Assembly: GCA_017745595.1 (NCBI GenBank)
Contig: WMBV01000013.1
Location: 62,001-126,000, forward strand
Direction: 5' to 3'
Length of the DNA stretch: 64,000 nucleotides
Source: Bordetella petrii
GTDB lineage: Bacteria > Pseudomonadota > Gammaproteobacteria > Burkholderiales > Burkholderiaceae_B
Within the stretch, counting starts at the first letter, position 1. Every line of letters starts with the position of its first letter. The position numbers were made by a program, and so were the translations under genes. The notes under the pieces are model-generated. The model searched no databases. It saw nothing but the letters and a program-made list of their open reading frames with translations, and was not told where the DNA came from. Below, in pieces: positions 53,821 to 64,000 of the stretch.

Positions 53821-54831
53821 TCAGTTCACAGTGATGTTGGCTTCTTTGATGATCTTGGCATAGCGCTCGGAATCTTTGCGCATCAGTTCGGCGAATTCCG
53901 CGGGCGTGCTGCCCGTGGGCAGGAAACCGGCGTCGATGAATTTCTTGGTGACGTCGGGCTCGTGGACGATTTCGCTGATTTCCTTGGCCATGCGCTCGAT
54001 GATGGGCTTGGGCGTGCCGGTGGGCGCCAGCAGGCCGGCCCACGAGCCGGTCACGAAGCCGGGGAAGCCGCCTTCTTCCATGGTGGGCACTTCGGGCGCG
54101 TCCGACCAGCGCTTCTTGCCCGTGAACGCCAGTACCTTCAGTTTGCCTTGCCTGACGTACTGCATGGGCACCAGCACCGGGTCGAACACCATGGATACCC
54201 GGCCCGCCAGCAGGTCGGTCAGGATGGGAGCGCTGCCCTTGTAGGCCACGTGGGTCATCTTCAGATTCGCCTGCAGCGCGAAGTCGGCGCCGGTCAGGTG
54301 CGCGCTGGATCCGGTGCCGCTGGACGCGTAGGTCAGGGTATCGGGATGCTTGCGGCCGTATTCGACCAGTTCGCCCAGCGTGTTCACGGGCAGCTCTTTG
54401 CTGACGAACAGGAACAGCGGCAGGTCGGCCATGTGCACCACGGGTTCCAGCTGCGAGGGCGAATACGACAGCTTGTACAGGTGGGTGTTGATCACGTAGG
54501 CGGGCAGCATGCTCAGGAAGGTATAGCCATCGGGCTCGGCCTTGGCCGCGATGGCCGAACCCAGCGTGCTGTTGGCGCCCGGCTTGTTCTCGATAATGAT
54601 GTTCTGGCCCAGCCGCGCCGAAAGCTTGTCCATGACGATGCGCGTCACGGTGTCGGTGGCGCCGCCCGGGGTATAGGGCACGATGACCTTGATGGGCTTG
54701 TCGGGCCAGGCGTCGGCTGCCTGAGCGGGGGCGCCGGGCAGGGCAATGCCGGCCACGGCGGTTGCCAGCAGGGCGGCCAGGGCGGCGCGGCGGCTCGGCC
54801 GGAGGAAGGGTCGGGAAGAAGAAAAGGGCAT
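53821..54831 (-). CDS. Bug-family solute receptor
   Basis: A 336-residue Bug/TctC protein. A twin-Arg-like leader (RPSRRAALAALLATAVAG) ends near AQAADAW. WPDKPIKVIVPYTPGGATDTVTR, AEPDGYTFL and YKGSAPILTDLLAGR are typical. Nineteen bases before the CoA-transferase A gene, so one operon with it. It probably binds an aromatic-derived or dicarboxylic acid. Confidence 0.9.
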   Translation of the reverse strand: MPFSSSRPFLRPSRRAALAALLATAVAGIALPGAPAQAADAWPDKPIKVIVPYTPGGATDTVTRIVMDKLSARLGQNIIIENKPGANSTLGSAIAAKAEPDGYTFLSMLPAYVINTHLYKLSYSPSQLEPVVHMADLPLFLFVSKELPVNTLGELVEYGRKHPDTLTYASSGTGSSAHLTGADFALQANLKMTHVAYKGSAPILTDLLAGRVSMVFDPVLVPMQYVRQGKLKVLAFTGKKRWSDAPEVPTMEEGGFPGFVTGSWAGLLAPTGTPKPIIERMAKEISEIVHEPDVTKKFIDAGFLPTGSTPAEFAELMRKDSERYAKIIKEANITVN

Positions 54832-55000
54832 GGATTTGTCTCCGCCTGGTGGGCATGAGCCGGGGCGCCAGGCGCGGGGATGCGCCTGCCTCCGGATCTG
54901 CCGGTTGGTCTTGTTGAGCGAACAATGTCGCCCGAAAAGTATGCGCGAGTTGGCCGCCGCCTTCGAGAACAGGCGCTGTTTTTGTGTTCGATGATCGAAC

Positions 55001-55918
55001 TTACACGCGCCCGGCCGGCCCGCCCAGCGCGCGCATCAGCTCGTCGCGCAGCAGGGCGACCGGGGCGGCCAGCGCGCCCAGGGTGGGCAGGTGGACCAGT
55101 TCGGCGCGCAGCCCGGTGGTGAAGGCGGGCACGTTCAGAATGGCCAGCGCCTCGCGATGGCGGCTGCGGGCCAGCGCGCCAGGCGTGACCAGCCCGATGC
55201 CCACGCCGCGCGCCGCCAGCGACAGCTGCAACTCGGCGCCGTAGGCCTCTACCGCGATGCGGAATGGCAGGCGCGCGGCCTCGAAGGTCTTGCGTATGGC
55301 GGTGCGCAGGCCGCAGCCGTCCTGGTTCAGCACCCAGGGATGACGGGCCAGAGCGTCGAGCGGCACGGCGCCGGTGCTGTCGCGGGCGATGGCCAGCGCG
55401 GGCGAGGCCACGATCACCACGGCCGAGCGCGCCAGCGGCAGCGTGCACAGGTGGTCCGGCAGCGCCTCGGTGTCGGGCATCATGATGGCCGCGGCATCCA
55501 GGGCGCCGTTTTCCACCAGCGACACCAGGCTGGGCGACCAGGCCGCGGTGACGTTCACGCACAGCCCGGGATAACGCCCGCGCAAGACATCCAGCGGATC
55601 CGCCAGCGCGTGCTCGGCCAGGAAGGGCGGCACGCCCACGCGGAATTCGCCGCGCGGCTCGGCGTCGGGCGCGGCGCCCTGGCGCAGGGCCTCTACGGCG
55701 GCCAGCACGCCGCGGCCCAGTTCGTAGATGCGCAGCCCGGCGGCGCTGGGCTTGAGCGGCTTGGACTGCCGGTCGACCAGTTCCACTCCCAGCAGGTCTT
55801 CCAGGCTGCGCAGGCGCCGGCTGACGCCCGGCTGCGTCAGGTGCAGCCGGCCCGACGCGCCGCCCAGGCTGCCGGTTTCCACGACTGCCACGAAAGCTTC
55901 GATGTCGCGTGTGTTCAT
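55001..55918 (-). CDS. LysR-family regulator
   Basis: A 305-residue LysR protein. RDIEAFVAVVETGSLGGASGRLHLTQPGVSRRLRSLE is the DNA-binding helix region and the cofactor domain follows. It lies upstream of the leftward Bug-CoA-transferase genes and divergent from the MFS transporter; either could be its target. The 124-base gap to the MFS gene is AT-rich near 55920-55970, typical of a LysR divergent promoter. Confidence 0.88.
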   Translation of the reverse strand: MNTRDIEAFVAVVETGSLGGASGRLHLTQPGVSRRLRSLEDLLGVELVDRQSKPLKPSAAGLRIYELGRGVLAAVEALRQGAAPDAEPRGEFRVGVPPFLAEHALADPLDVLRGRYPGLCVNVTAAWSPSLVSLVENGALDAAAIMMPDTEALPDHLCTLPLARSAVVIVASPALAIARDSTGAVPLDALARHPWVLNQDGCGLRTAIRKTFEAARLPFRIAVEAYGAELQLSLAARGVGIGLVTPGALARSRHREALAILNVPAFTTGLRAELVHLPTLGALAAPVALLRDELMRALGGPAGRV

Positions 55919-56042
55919 GGTTTATTAAAACAAATACGCATAATAAAGAAAATTATATTTCAATAGACGCAAGACAACGCGATTCCTAGACTGGCTGACC
56001 CAGGCCTCGCCTGGCCGATGTTCCTGTCTACGGAGAGTTGTC

Positions 56043-57323
56043 ATGTCCCTTGCCGAATCCTGCCTGTCCACCCGACCGGCGCCGTGCGCCGCGCTGGCGC
56101 CGCCCGGCGCCGCGCCCGCCGGCCTGGGCGCCGGGCGCACTCTGTTGTTCGCCGCGGCGGTGGCGGTGATGGTCATGAACCTGTTCGCCGTGCAGACCGT
56201 GGCGCCGGCCATCGCGGCGGCCCTGGGCCTGGGGTTGGACAGCGTGGGCGTGCTGGCGATGCTGCCGCAGTTGGGCTACGCGCTGGGCCTGGTGCTGCTG
56301 GTGCCGTTGGCCGACCGGCTGGAAAACCGCCGGCTGATCAGCGCCACGCTGGCGGTGTGCGCGCTGTGCATGGCGGCCGCCGCCTTCGCGCCGGACGGCG
56401 CCGTTTTCATGGCCGCGGTGTTCGCCGGCGGTGCATCCACCTGCGCAATCCAGATGCTGGTGCCCATGGCCGCCTTCATGGCCGCGCCCGAGCGGCGCGG
56501 CGCCACGGTGGGCAACGTCATGAGTGGCCTGCTGGTGGGGGTGCTGCTGTCGCGCCCGCTGTCCAACCTTGTGGTGGACGCCTGGGGTTGGCGTACGCTG
56601 TACCTGGTGTTTGCCGGCGGCATGGCGGCCACCGGCGTGGCGTTGATCTGCCTGCTGCCGCGGCGCCGTCCGCAGGCGGGGCCCGGTTATCCGGCGCTGA
56701 TCGCGTCGCTGGCCGCGCTGCTGCGGCACGAGCCGGTGCTGCGCTGGCGCGCGGCTACCGCGGCGCTGGGCATGGCGGCCTACAGCCTGTTCTGGACGGC
56801 GATCTCGCTGCGGCTGGCACAGGCGCCGTTCCACCTGGGCGCGCGGACGGTGGCGGTGCTGGCGTTGTGCGGGGCGGTGGGCGTGGTGGTCGCGCCGATG
56901 GCGGGGCGCGCCGGCGACCGCGGGCATACGCGCCGCGCCAGTATCGCGGCGCAGGCGGTGGTGGTGCTGTCGTGGCTGCTGGCCGGCTGGGCCGGCGGCG
57001 CATGGCGGGAGGCCGGCCATGTCTTGCCCGCGGGGGCGGCCCTGGCGCTGCTGACGCTGGCGGCGATTCTGCTCGACGCCGGCGTGACCGGCGACCAGAC
57101 CCTAGGGCGGCGCGCCGTGAACCTGGTGCGGCCCGAGGCGCGCGGCCGCATGAACGGGTTGTTCGTGGGGCTGTTCTTCGTGGGCAGCGCGGCCGGATCG
57201 TCACTGGCCGGACTGGCCTGGATGCACGGCGGCTGGACCCTGGTCAGCGCCCTGGGCGCGGCCATGGGGCTGGCGATGCTGGCGGTGCACCTGGCCGCGC
57301 CGCGGCCTGTCGCCGATCATTAG
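56043..57323 (+). CDS. MFS transporter
   Basis: A 426-residue major facilitator protein with about twelve helices. The first begins near residue 33 (TLLFAAAVAVMVMNLFAV). PLADRLENRRLI is the A-like loop between helices 2 and 3. PLSNLVVDAWGWRTLYLVFAG is a typical helix 5/6 segment. Substrate unknown; similar to multidrug or small-molecule exporters. Divergent from LysR. Confidence 0.85.
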   Translation: MSLAESCLSTRPAPCAALAPPGAAPAGLGAGRTLLFAAAVAVMVMNLFAVQTVAPAIAAALGLGLDSVGVLAMLPQLGYALGLVLLVPLADRLENRRLISATLAVCALCMAAAAFAPDGAVFMAAVFAGGASTCAIQMLVPMAAFMAAPERRGATVGNVMSGLLVGVLLSRPLSNLVVDAWGWRTLYLVFAGGMAATGVALICLLPRRRPQAGPGYPALIASLAALLRHEPVLRWRAATAALGMAAYSLFWTAISLRLAQAPFHLGARTVAVLALCGAVGVVVAPMAGRAGDRGHTRRASIAAQAVVVLSWLLAGWAGGAWREAGHVLPAGAALALLTLAAILLDAGVTGDQTLGRRAVNLVRPEARGRMNGLFVGLFFVGSAAGSSLAGLAWMHGGWTLVSALGAAMGLAMLAVHLAAPRPVADH

Positions 57324-57472
57324 GCGTGGCCGCCGCGTTGGCGCGTGGCGGCCAATGGTTCTATCCTTGGGGCCCGGAATGGACCTGTCCGCGGGCAGCT
57401 TCCATTCCTATGATGCCTTACCGACGCGCGGCCGGCCGGCCGCGTTTTTGCAACCTGCTCGATGGAAACACC

Positions 57473-59032
57473 ATGAACGGCGCCGATAGCCTTTGCGATA
57501 CCCTGCTTGCCAACGATGTGGACGTTTGTTTTGCCAATCCCGGCACGTCCGAAATGCATTTCGTGGCGGCGCTGGATCGCAAACCGCGCATGCGCTGCGT
57601 GCTGGGACTGTTCGAAGGCGTGGTCACCGGCGCGGCCGACGGCTACGCGCGCATGGCCGACAAGCCCGCGGCCACACTGCTGCACCTGGGGCCGGGCCTG
57701 GGCAATGGCCTGGCCAACCTGCACAACGCCAAGCGCGCCCGCACGCCCATGGTGAACGTGGTGGGCGATCATGCTACCTATCACGTGCAATACGACGCGC
57801 CGCTTACCAGCGACGTCGAGGGCGTGGCGCGTCCCATGTCGCATTGGGTGCGCCGCACCCAGGCCGCCGCCGACCTGGCGGCCGATGCCGCCGAAGCCGT
57901 GCGCGTGGCGCGCCAGGCCCCCGGCAATATCGCCACGCTGATCCTGCCCGCCGACGCGGCCTGGGGCGAGCTGCCCGCCGACACGCCCGCGCCGCCTGTG
58001 GCGCAGCAGGCCGCGCCGCCCCAGACCACCCATGACGCGGTGCGCGCCGCGGCCCAGGCCATTCGCGCGGGCCAGGGCGCGGCGCTGATGCTGGGCGGCA
58101 TGGCGCTGCGCGAGCCCGCCCTGGCCGTGGCCGGGCGTATCGCCCGGGCCACCGGCGTGCGCCTGTTGTCGCCGACCTCCAATCGCCGCACCGAGCGCGG
58201 CTTGAACCGCACGCCGGTGACGCGCGTGCCGTATGCGGTCGACCTGGCCGTGGCAACGCTGAAAGACGTGCGGCAGCTGATTCTGGTGGGGGCCGCCACG
58301 CCGGTGGCGTTCTTTGCCTATCCTGGCAAGCCCAGCCTGCTGGCCCCGCAAGAGCAGGCGCCCCTGGTGCTGGCCACGCCCGAACAAGACCTGCTGCAGG
58401 CCCTGCAGTGGCTGGCCGACGAGCTGGGCATCGCCGCCGACGCGCCGGGCCTGCTGCCGGTGGCCACGCCGGCCGACCTGCCGCGCGCGGGCGCGCTGAC
58501 CGGCGCCGCTGTCAACATGATCGCGGCGCGCCTGCTGCCCGAAAACGCCATCGTCTGCGACGAATCGATTACCCAGGGGCGCGAGTTCTCGACCCATAGC
58601 GCCACGTCGGCGCCGCACGACTGGCTGCAGCTGACGGGCGGCGCCATCGGTATCGGCCTGCCCCTGGCGACCGGCGCGGCGGTGGCATGCCCGGACCGCA
58701 AGGTCATCACCCTGCAAGCCGACGGCAGCGGCATGTATACGGTGCAGGCGCTGTGGACCCAGGCGCGCGAGCAACTGGACTGCCTGACCATCATCCTGGC
58801 CAACCGTTCGTACGCCACGTTGCACGGCGAGATGAAAAACGTCGGCGTGCAGCAACCCGGCCGCAACGCCAAGCGCATGCTCGACTTGCAAGAGCCCAGT
58901 CTCGACTGGGTCAGCCTGGCCGCGGGCATGGGCGTCGAGGCCGTGCGTGTCGACACGGTGGAAGCCTTCACCAAGGCCATGCAGGCGGGGCTGGCGCGCA
59001 AGGGGCCGTACCTGATCGAAGCGCTTATTTGA
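57473..59032 (+). CDS. Acetolactate-synthase-like ThDP enzyme
   Basis: A 519-residue ThDP-dependent enzyme of the IlvB family. The catalytic Glu is in LGLFEGVVTGAADGYARM (about residue 48). The cofactor site is ADGSGMYTVQALW with a downstream NRSY, where Ala replaces the usual first Gly of GDG. No small regulatory subunit gene is nearby. It could be an acetolactate synthase, a benzoylformate-decarboxylase-like enzyme or another 2-oxoacid decarboxylase. Fifteen bases after a short GC-poor gap; ATG 57473. Confidence 0.82.
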   Translation: MNGADSLCDTLLANDVDVCFANPGTSEMHFVAALDRKPRMRCVLGLFEGVVTGAADGYARMADKPAATLLHLGPGLGNGLANLHNAKRARTPMVNVVGDHATYHVQYDAPLTSDVEGVARPMSHWVRRTQAAADLAADAAEAVRVARQAPGNIATLILPADAAWGELPADTPAPPVAQQAAPPQTTHDAVRAAAQAIRAGQGAALMLGGMALREPALAVAGRIARATGVRLLSPTSNRRTERGLNRTPVTRVPYAVDLAVATLKDVRQLILVGAATPVAFFAYPGKPSLLAPQEQAPLVLATPEQDLLQALQWLADELGIAADAPGLLPVATPADLPRAGALTGAAVNMIAARLLPENAIVCDESITQGREFSTHSATSAPHDWLQLTGGAIGIGLPLATGAAVACPDRKVITLQADGSGMYTVQALWTQAREQLDCLTIILANRSYATLHGEMKNVGVQQPGRNAKRMLDLQEPSLDWVSLAAGMGVEAVRVDTVEAFTKAMQAGLARKGPYLIEALI

Positions 59033-59403
59033 CAAGGCGCCGTCCGCCCGGCCGCCGTGGCCCATTTGTGCCAGGTGTCAGGCTCCGCAGGTGCCTGACA
59101 CCGCTGTGCGCAGGCCGGGGGCTAGCTTCGGTGTCCGACGTCGGACACCTGACCGGATGGACCATCCCGTCTAGCTGCTTCAGTGGCCGACGCACTCTAC
59201 GGAGGTCAGACTCCGTCACGTGGCGCGGCCGCGTGCAAGCCGGTCAAGATTAGACTATCCTGCAAGGTGGTTTGCGCCGCGACGAGCGGCCGCAGTTCGA
59301 AACGTATCAGCCGTATCAGTCGGCATGGGCGCGGCAACGCGGCCTGCCACCTGCAAGATACACCGGCGTGTCTGGACGCCGTTTTTTGTTCGAGACGCCG
59401 ACA
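59033..59403. repeat. Intergenic region with dispersed hairpin element, copy G
   Basis: A shortened copy at 59072-59151: left arm of the AGG/CCT variant, right arm truncated to GGTGTCCGACGTCGGACACC. Beyond it, up to 59403, is a promoter-length stretch for the MaoC gene with no other clear feature. Confidence 0.78.
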
Positions 59404-59847
59404 ATGAAGTTCGCAGAATTCAAAGAAGGAATGCTGATCCACGCCGGTCCGGTCATCGTGACCGAAGCCGAGATCCTGCATTTTGCCCGCCAGTACGATC
59501 CGCAGTGGTTTCACACCGACGTCGAGCGCGCCGCGCAGGGGCGCTGGGGCGGCCTGATCGCCAGCGGCTGGCATACCTGTGCCCTGGCCATGCGCATGGC
59601 GGTCGAGTCCGCCCTGCATGATTCCGAATCGTTCGGTTCGCCCGGGCTGGGCCAGGTGCGCTGGCGCGTGCCGGTGCGGCCGGGCGATGCCCTGCGCCTG
59701 GAAGCGCGCGTGCAAGCGGTGCGCCGCTCGACCTCGCGCGCCGACCTCGGCATCATTTCGTGGAATTGGATCGTGCTGAACCAGCACGACGAAGCCGTGC
59801 TCGAACTCGACGCCACCAGCCTGTTCGACCTGGGCGGCGACGACTGA
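59404..59847 (+). CDS. MaoC-family hydratase
   Basis: A 147-residue hot-dog-fold protein of the MaoC type. The hydratase motif is FARQYDPQWFHTD, with Asp and His placed as in R-specific enoyl-CoA hydratases. GLIASGWHTCALAMR and GLGQVRWRVPVRPGD follow. It hydrates an enoyl-CoA or acts on a related acyl substrate. A repeat element separates it from the convergent glutaryl-CoA dehydrogenase. Confidence 0.85.
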   Translation: MKFAEFKEGMLIHAGPVIVTEAEILHFARQYDPQWFHTDVERAAQGRWGGLIASGWHTCALAMRMAVESALHDSESFGSPGLGQVRWRVPVRPGDALRLEARVQAVRRSTSRADLGIISWNWIVLNQHDEAVLELDATSLFDLGGDD

Positions 59848-59879
59848 CCCGGCTGGCGGGTCTTGCAGGTGCCTCTTTT

Positions 59880-59975
59880 CAGGTGTCTGACTCCCGCAGG
59901 GTGTCAGACACCGAAGGTATGAACGGCTGGCTAAAAATCTGCGGTGTCTGACACCCTGCGGGAGTCAGACACCTG
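59880..59975. repeat. Dispersed hairpin element, copy H
   Basis: A canonical copy: left arm CAGGTGTCTGACTCCCGC and so on, right arm the exact reverse complement, spacer unique (AAGGTATGAACGGCTGG). Lies between convergent maoC-like and gcdH genes. Confidence 0.9.
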
Positions 59976-60023
59976 AAGAAACGCCTGGCGCGCCCGCCAG
60001 ACACCTGGCGGGCGGGATCCGCT

Positions 60024-61217
<1,194 letters not shown>

Positions 61218-61266
61218 GCGAAAGTCTCCGGTATGTACGGGATAGGAATGCGGGGCGGCGTGCGGC

Positions 61267-62964
61267 CTACTTGCGGGCCTGCAGCGCCGCGTCGCGGATT
61301 TTTTCCAGGGTGGTCGACGGTGTGATGGTTTCGGGGTCGATCAGGCAGTGCAGGATGGCCGGCTTGCCGCTGGCCAGCGCGCGCTCGAAGGCCGGCGCGA
61401 ACTGGTCGGTGGTTTCGACCCGTTCGCCGTGGCCGCCGAAGGCGCGCGCGTAGGCGACGAAATCCGGGTTCTGCAGCGTGGTGGCCGACACCCGGCCGGG
61501 GTAGTGCTTTTCCTGGTGCATGCGGATGGTGCCGTACATGCCGTTGTCGACCAGCACCACGATGATGGGCAACTGGTATTGCACGGCGGTGGCGAATTCC
61601 TGGCCATGCATCATGAAGCAGCCGTCGCCCGCAAAACACACCACGGTTTTCTGGGGCTGCACCCGCTTGGCGCCCACGGCCGCCGGCAGGCCATAGCCCA
61701 TCGAGCCCGAGGTCGGCGCCAGTTGCGTGCCGTAGCGGGTAAAGCGGTGGAAGCGGTGCAGCCAGGTGGCGTAGTTGCCGGCGCCGTTGGTCATGATGGC
61801 GTCGGCGGGCAGGGTGCGTTCCAGGTAGGCCATGACTTCGCCCATTTGCAGCGCGCCGGGCGTGCGCACCTTCGACGGATCGCTCCAGTCCAGGTACGAC
61901 TGCCGCAGCGCGGCGGTGCTCTCGGCCCAGGCCGGCTGGGCCGGCGCCTGCACCTGCGCCAGGCCGCCCGCGAAGGCGGCGGGCGACGTATTGATGGCCA
62001 GCGTGGCGCGGTACACGCGGCCCAGTTCGGCGCTGTCGGGATGCACGTGCACCAGCTTCTGGCGCGGCACCGGGATGTCGAGCAGCGTGTAGGCCTGGCT
62101 GGGGCTTTCGGACATGCGCCCGCCCACCAGCAGCACCAGGTCGGCATCGGCGACGCGCTTGTGCAGCGCCGGGTTGATGCCCAGGCCCACGTCGCCCACG
62201 AAGCAGGAGTGGTCGGCGGGGAACAGCATCTGGCGGCGGAACGATACCGCCGTGGGCAGCGCCAGGCGCTGGGCGAAATCGGCGAACTGGGCCACGGCCT
62301 CGGCATTCCAGCGCGAGCCGCCCAGGATGGCGATGGGCGCGCGAGCTTGCGCCAGCATCTGCTGCAGCTGGTCGAGTTGCTGCGCGGACGGCGCCGTGTC
62401 GATGGCCTCGTAGCGCGGCGCGTCGGCCACGCTGGCGGTTTCGGTCAGCATGTCTTCGGGCAGCGCGATCACCACCGGGCCGGGGCGGCCCGAGGTGGCA
62501 ATGTGGAAGGCGCGCGAAATCAGTTCGGGAATGCGCTCGACCTGGTCGATTTCGGTGACCCACTTGGCCTGCGTGCCGAACACGGCACGGTAGTCCATTT
62601 CCTGGAAGGCCTCGCGTTCGCGCATGCCACGCTCGATCTGGCCCACGAACAGGATCAGCGGGGTCGAATCCTGCTTGGCGATGTGGATGCCGGCCAGCGC
62701 ATTGGCCGCGCCGGGTCCGCGCGTCACCATGCAGATGCCGGGCTCGCCGGTCAGTTTCCCGTGCGCGTCGGCCATCATGGCCGCGCCGCCTTCCTGGCGG
62801 CACACCGTGACGTCGATGCGCGCATCGTGCAGGCCATCCAGTACGGCCAGGTAGCTTTCGCCGGGCACGCAGAAGACGTGCTTGACGCCATGGGCCGCCA
62901 GTTGGTCGACCAGGATGTGTCCGCCCAGGCGGGGCGCGCGGGGGGTAGAAGTAGGATTCGTCAT
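61267..62964 (-). CDS. Acetolactate-synthase-like ThDP enzyme
   Basis: A 565-residue ThDP enzyme of the IlvB family. The catalytic Glu is in [16 protein letters not shown]; the cofactor motif [19 protein letters not shown] with [10 protein letters not shown] is intact. It resembles anabolic acetolactate synthases but has no ilvN-type partner, so a degradative role (for instance an oxalyl-CoA or glyoxylate/2-oxoacid enzyme) is possible. ATG 62964 chosen; the frame extends upstream. 49 bases before gcdH. Confidence 0.82.
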   Translation of the reverse strand: MTNPTSTPRAPRLGGHILVDQLAAHGVKHVFCVPGESYLAVLDGLHDARIDVTVCRQEGGAAMMADAHGKLTGEPGICMVTRGPGAANALAGIHIAKQDSTPLILFVGQIERGMREREAFQEMDYRAVFGTQAKWVTEIDQVERIPELISRAFHIATSGRPGPVVIALPEDMLTETASVADAPRYEAIDTAPSAQQLDQLQQMLAQARAPIAILGGSRWNAEAVAQFADFAQRLALPTAVSFRRQMLFPADHSCFVGDVGLGINPALHKRVADADLVLLVGGRMSESPSQAYTLLDIPVPRQKLVHVHPDSAELGRVYRATLAINTSPAAFAGGLAQVQAPAQPAWAESTAALRQSYLDWSDPSKVRTPGALQMGEVMAYLERTLPADAIMTNGAGNYATWLHRFHRFTRYGTQLAPTSGSMGYGLPAAVGAKRVQPQKTVVCFAGDGCFMMHGQEFATAVQYQLPIIVVLVDNGMYGTIRMHQEKHYPGRVSATTLQNPDFVAYARAFGGHGERVETTDQFAPAFERALASGKPAILHCLIDPETITPSTTLEKIRDAALQARK

Positions 62965-63085
62965 AGTTAACCGGAATTCAAGCCGTCGAGGATAATGTTC
63001 CTTGGCTGCACAAAGCAATTGATAAAATTGCACAATATAGTGACCTGCCAGCACTACCTTAGCGCGGATCGTCAGACAGCGCGTC

Positions 63086-63174
63086 GGGTGTCTGACTCCC
63101 ACAGGGTGTCAGACACCGACCTGGCCCTTCCGCACACGTCGGTGTCTGGCACCCTGGCGGGAGCCAGACACCTG
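63086..63174. repeat. Dispersed hairpin element, copy I
   Basis: Left arm GGTGTCTGACTCCCACAGGG type, right arm with another compensatory stem (GGTGTCTGGC with GCCAGACACC). Lies in the divergent region between the ThDP gene and LysR. Confidence 0.88.
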
Positions 63175-63201
63175 AATAGACACCCGGATCACAGGTTTTC
63201 C

Positions 63202-64000
63202 ATGAGAAACGGTATCCCCAACCTCAGCGCCCTGCAGGCCTTCGAAGCGTCGGCCCGCCTGGGCAGTTTTTCTCGCGCGGCCGAAGAGCTGGCGCTGACG
63301 CACAGCGCCGTGTACCGGCAGGTGGCCAGCCTGGAGGCCCGGCTGGGCGTGCAACTGTTCACGCGGGTGCGCCGCCGCATCGTGCTGACCGAGCATGGCG
63401 CCGAATACGCCGGCCGCATCCGCCACCACCTGGACCAGATCGAGAAAGACACGTTCGGCCTGGTCAGCCGCACCGGCATGGGGCGCAGCATTCATATCGC
63501 GGTGTTGCCCACGCTGGCCACCACCTGGCTCATCCCGCGCCTGGCGGGCTTCCAGCGGCAGCACCCCGACATCACGGTCAGCCTGTCGGTGCGGACCCTG
63601 CCGTTCCAGTTCAAAGACCAGCCGTTCGACGGCGCGCTTTACCACGCCAGCGGCATCTGGCCCGGCACCCAGGGCGTGCTGCTGTTTCCCGAAAAAGAAT
63701 TGGTGCCGGTGTGCGCGCCGTCTTTGCCGCGCCGCGCCGAGAACGGCCTGGCGGGGCTGACGCACCTGCACCTGAGTTCGCGCCCCGACGCCTGGCGCCA
63801 GTGGTACGCGGCCAATCGCCAGCCCTACGGCCCGCAGGCGGCCGGCGGGCCGCGCTACGAACTGTTCACCATGATGTTGGCGGCCGTGCAGGCCGGCCTG
63901 GGCGTGGGGCTGGTGCCGCACTTCCTGGCCCAGCCGGCCTTGCAGGCGGGCACGCTGGTGCAGCCCGTGCCCGAGGTGCTGACGGTGGGGCAGGGCTATT
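63202..64000 (+). CDS. LysR-family regulator, GcvA-like, 3' end outside window
   Basis: At least 266 residues of a LysR protein; the frame is open to the window edge. MRNGIPNLSALQAFEASARLGSFSRAAEELALTHSAVYRQ is the helix-turn-helix part, of the GcvA-like subgroup. It is divergent from the ThDP-gcdH genes and is a plausible regulator of glutarate use. ATG 63202. Confidence 0.88.
   Translation, partial: MRNGIPNLSALQAFEASARLGSFSRAAEELALTHSAVYRQVASLEARLGVQLFTRVRRRIVLTEHGAEYAGRIRHHLDQIEKDTFGLVSRTGMGRSIHIAVLPTLATTWLIPRLAGFQRQHPDITVSLSVRTLPFQFKDQPFDGALYHASGIWPGTQGVLLFPEKELVPVCAPSLPRRAENGLAGLTHLHLSSRPDAWRQWYAANRQPYGPQAAGGPRYELFTMMLAAVQAGLGVGLVPHFLAQPALQAGTLVQPVPEVLTVGQGY

Noticed and set aside
56018-57472. 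Open frame running through the MFS gene into the ThDP enzyme gene (1004 codons)
   Set aside because: Only the part from 57473 matches the ThDP family; the upstream part is an out-of-frame reading of the MFS gene, not a fusion.

Overview
High-GC chromosomal DNA from a betaproteobacterium of the family Alcaligenaceae, most likely Bordetella or Achromobacter. The evidence is the gene content: four Bug-type solute receptors, a GalB/GalC pair, an Aap-type amino-acid transporter, a stand-alone second infA, a complete C-P lyase locus and many LysR/IclR regulators. No tRNA, rRNA, insertion sequence, phage gene or CRISPR array was seen. Genus and species are inference.

Layout. (1) 1-5.6 kb: 3' part of a DUF3141 alpha/beta-hydrolase gene, a YfcF-like glutathione transferase, a cupin/DinB pair, an acetyltransferase and azlCD. 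(2) 5.7-14 kb: an HpaR-like MarR regulator and an incomplete homoprotocatechuate-type set (hpaF, hpaG-like, hpaH-like) built around aapJQMP and a class V aminotransferase; no ring-cleavage dioxygenase is present. (3) 14-22.6 kb: phosphate transporter, mog, a lipoprotein, an M23 peptidase, a LysR-Bug-galB-galC catabolic operon, infA and a frameshifted GFA gene. (4) 22.7-43.8 kb: phosphonate use. phnCDE has a Pho box. The C-P lyase genes phnGHIJKLM run right, with a second Pho box. A left arm holds phnF, a second phnM, a 2H phosphoesterase and phnN. The two halves are separated by an 8-kb, less GC-rich block (hydrolase, Bug, deacetylase, IclR, asparaginase, Bug, LVIVD protein). That block is bounded by 27-bp direct repeats and by two related copies of a dispersed repeat. 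(5) 43.9-51.4 kb: housekeeping genes (fba, purC, dsbB, purE, purK, threonylcarbamoyl-AMP synthase). (6) 51.6-64 kb: an IclR/CoA-transferase/Bug operon, LysR and MFS genes, two acetolactate-synthase-like ThDP enzymes, a MaoC-type hydratase, glutaryl-CoA dehydrogenase and a truncated LysR gene.

A dispersed element recurs in at least nine intergenic sites. It has two oppositely oriented ~34-bp arms around a ~28-bp spacer, and each arm is itself a hairpin. Stem variants between copies are compensatory, and spacers differ between copies except in the two that flank the 8-kb block. This repeat family and the block it brackets are the most unusual structures here. The partial Hpa cluster, the phn locus with a 2H phosphoesterase but no phnP, and several predicted operators also merit follow-up.
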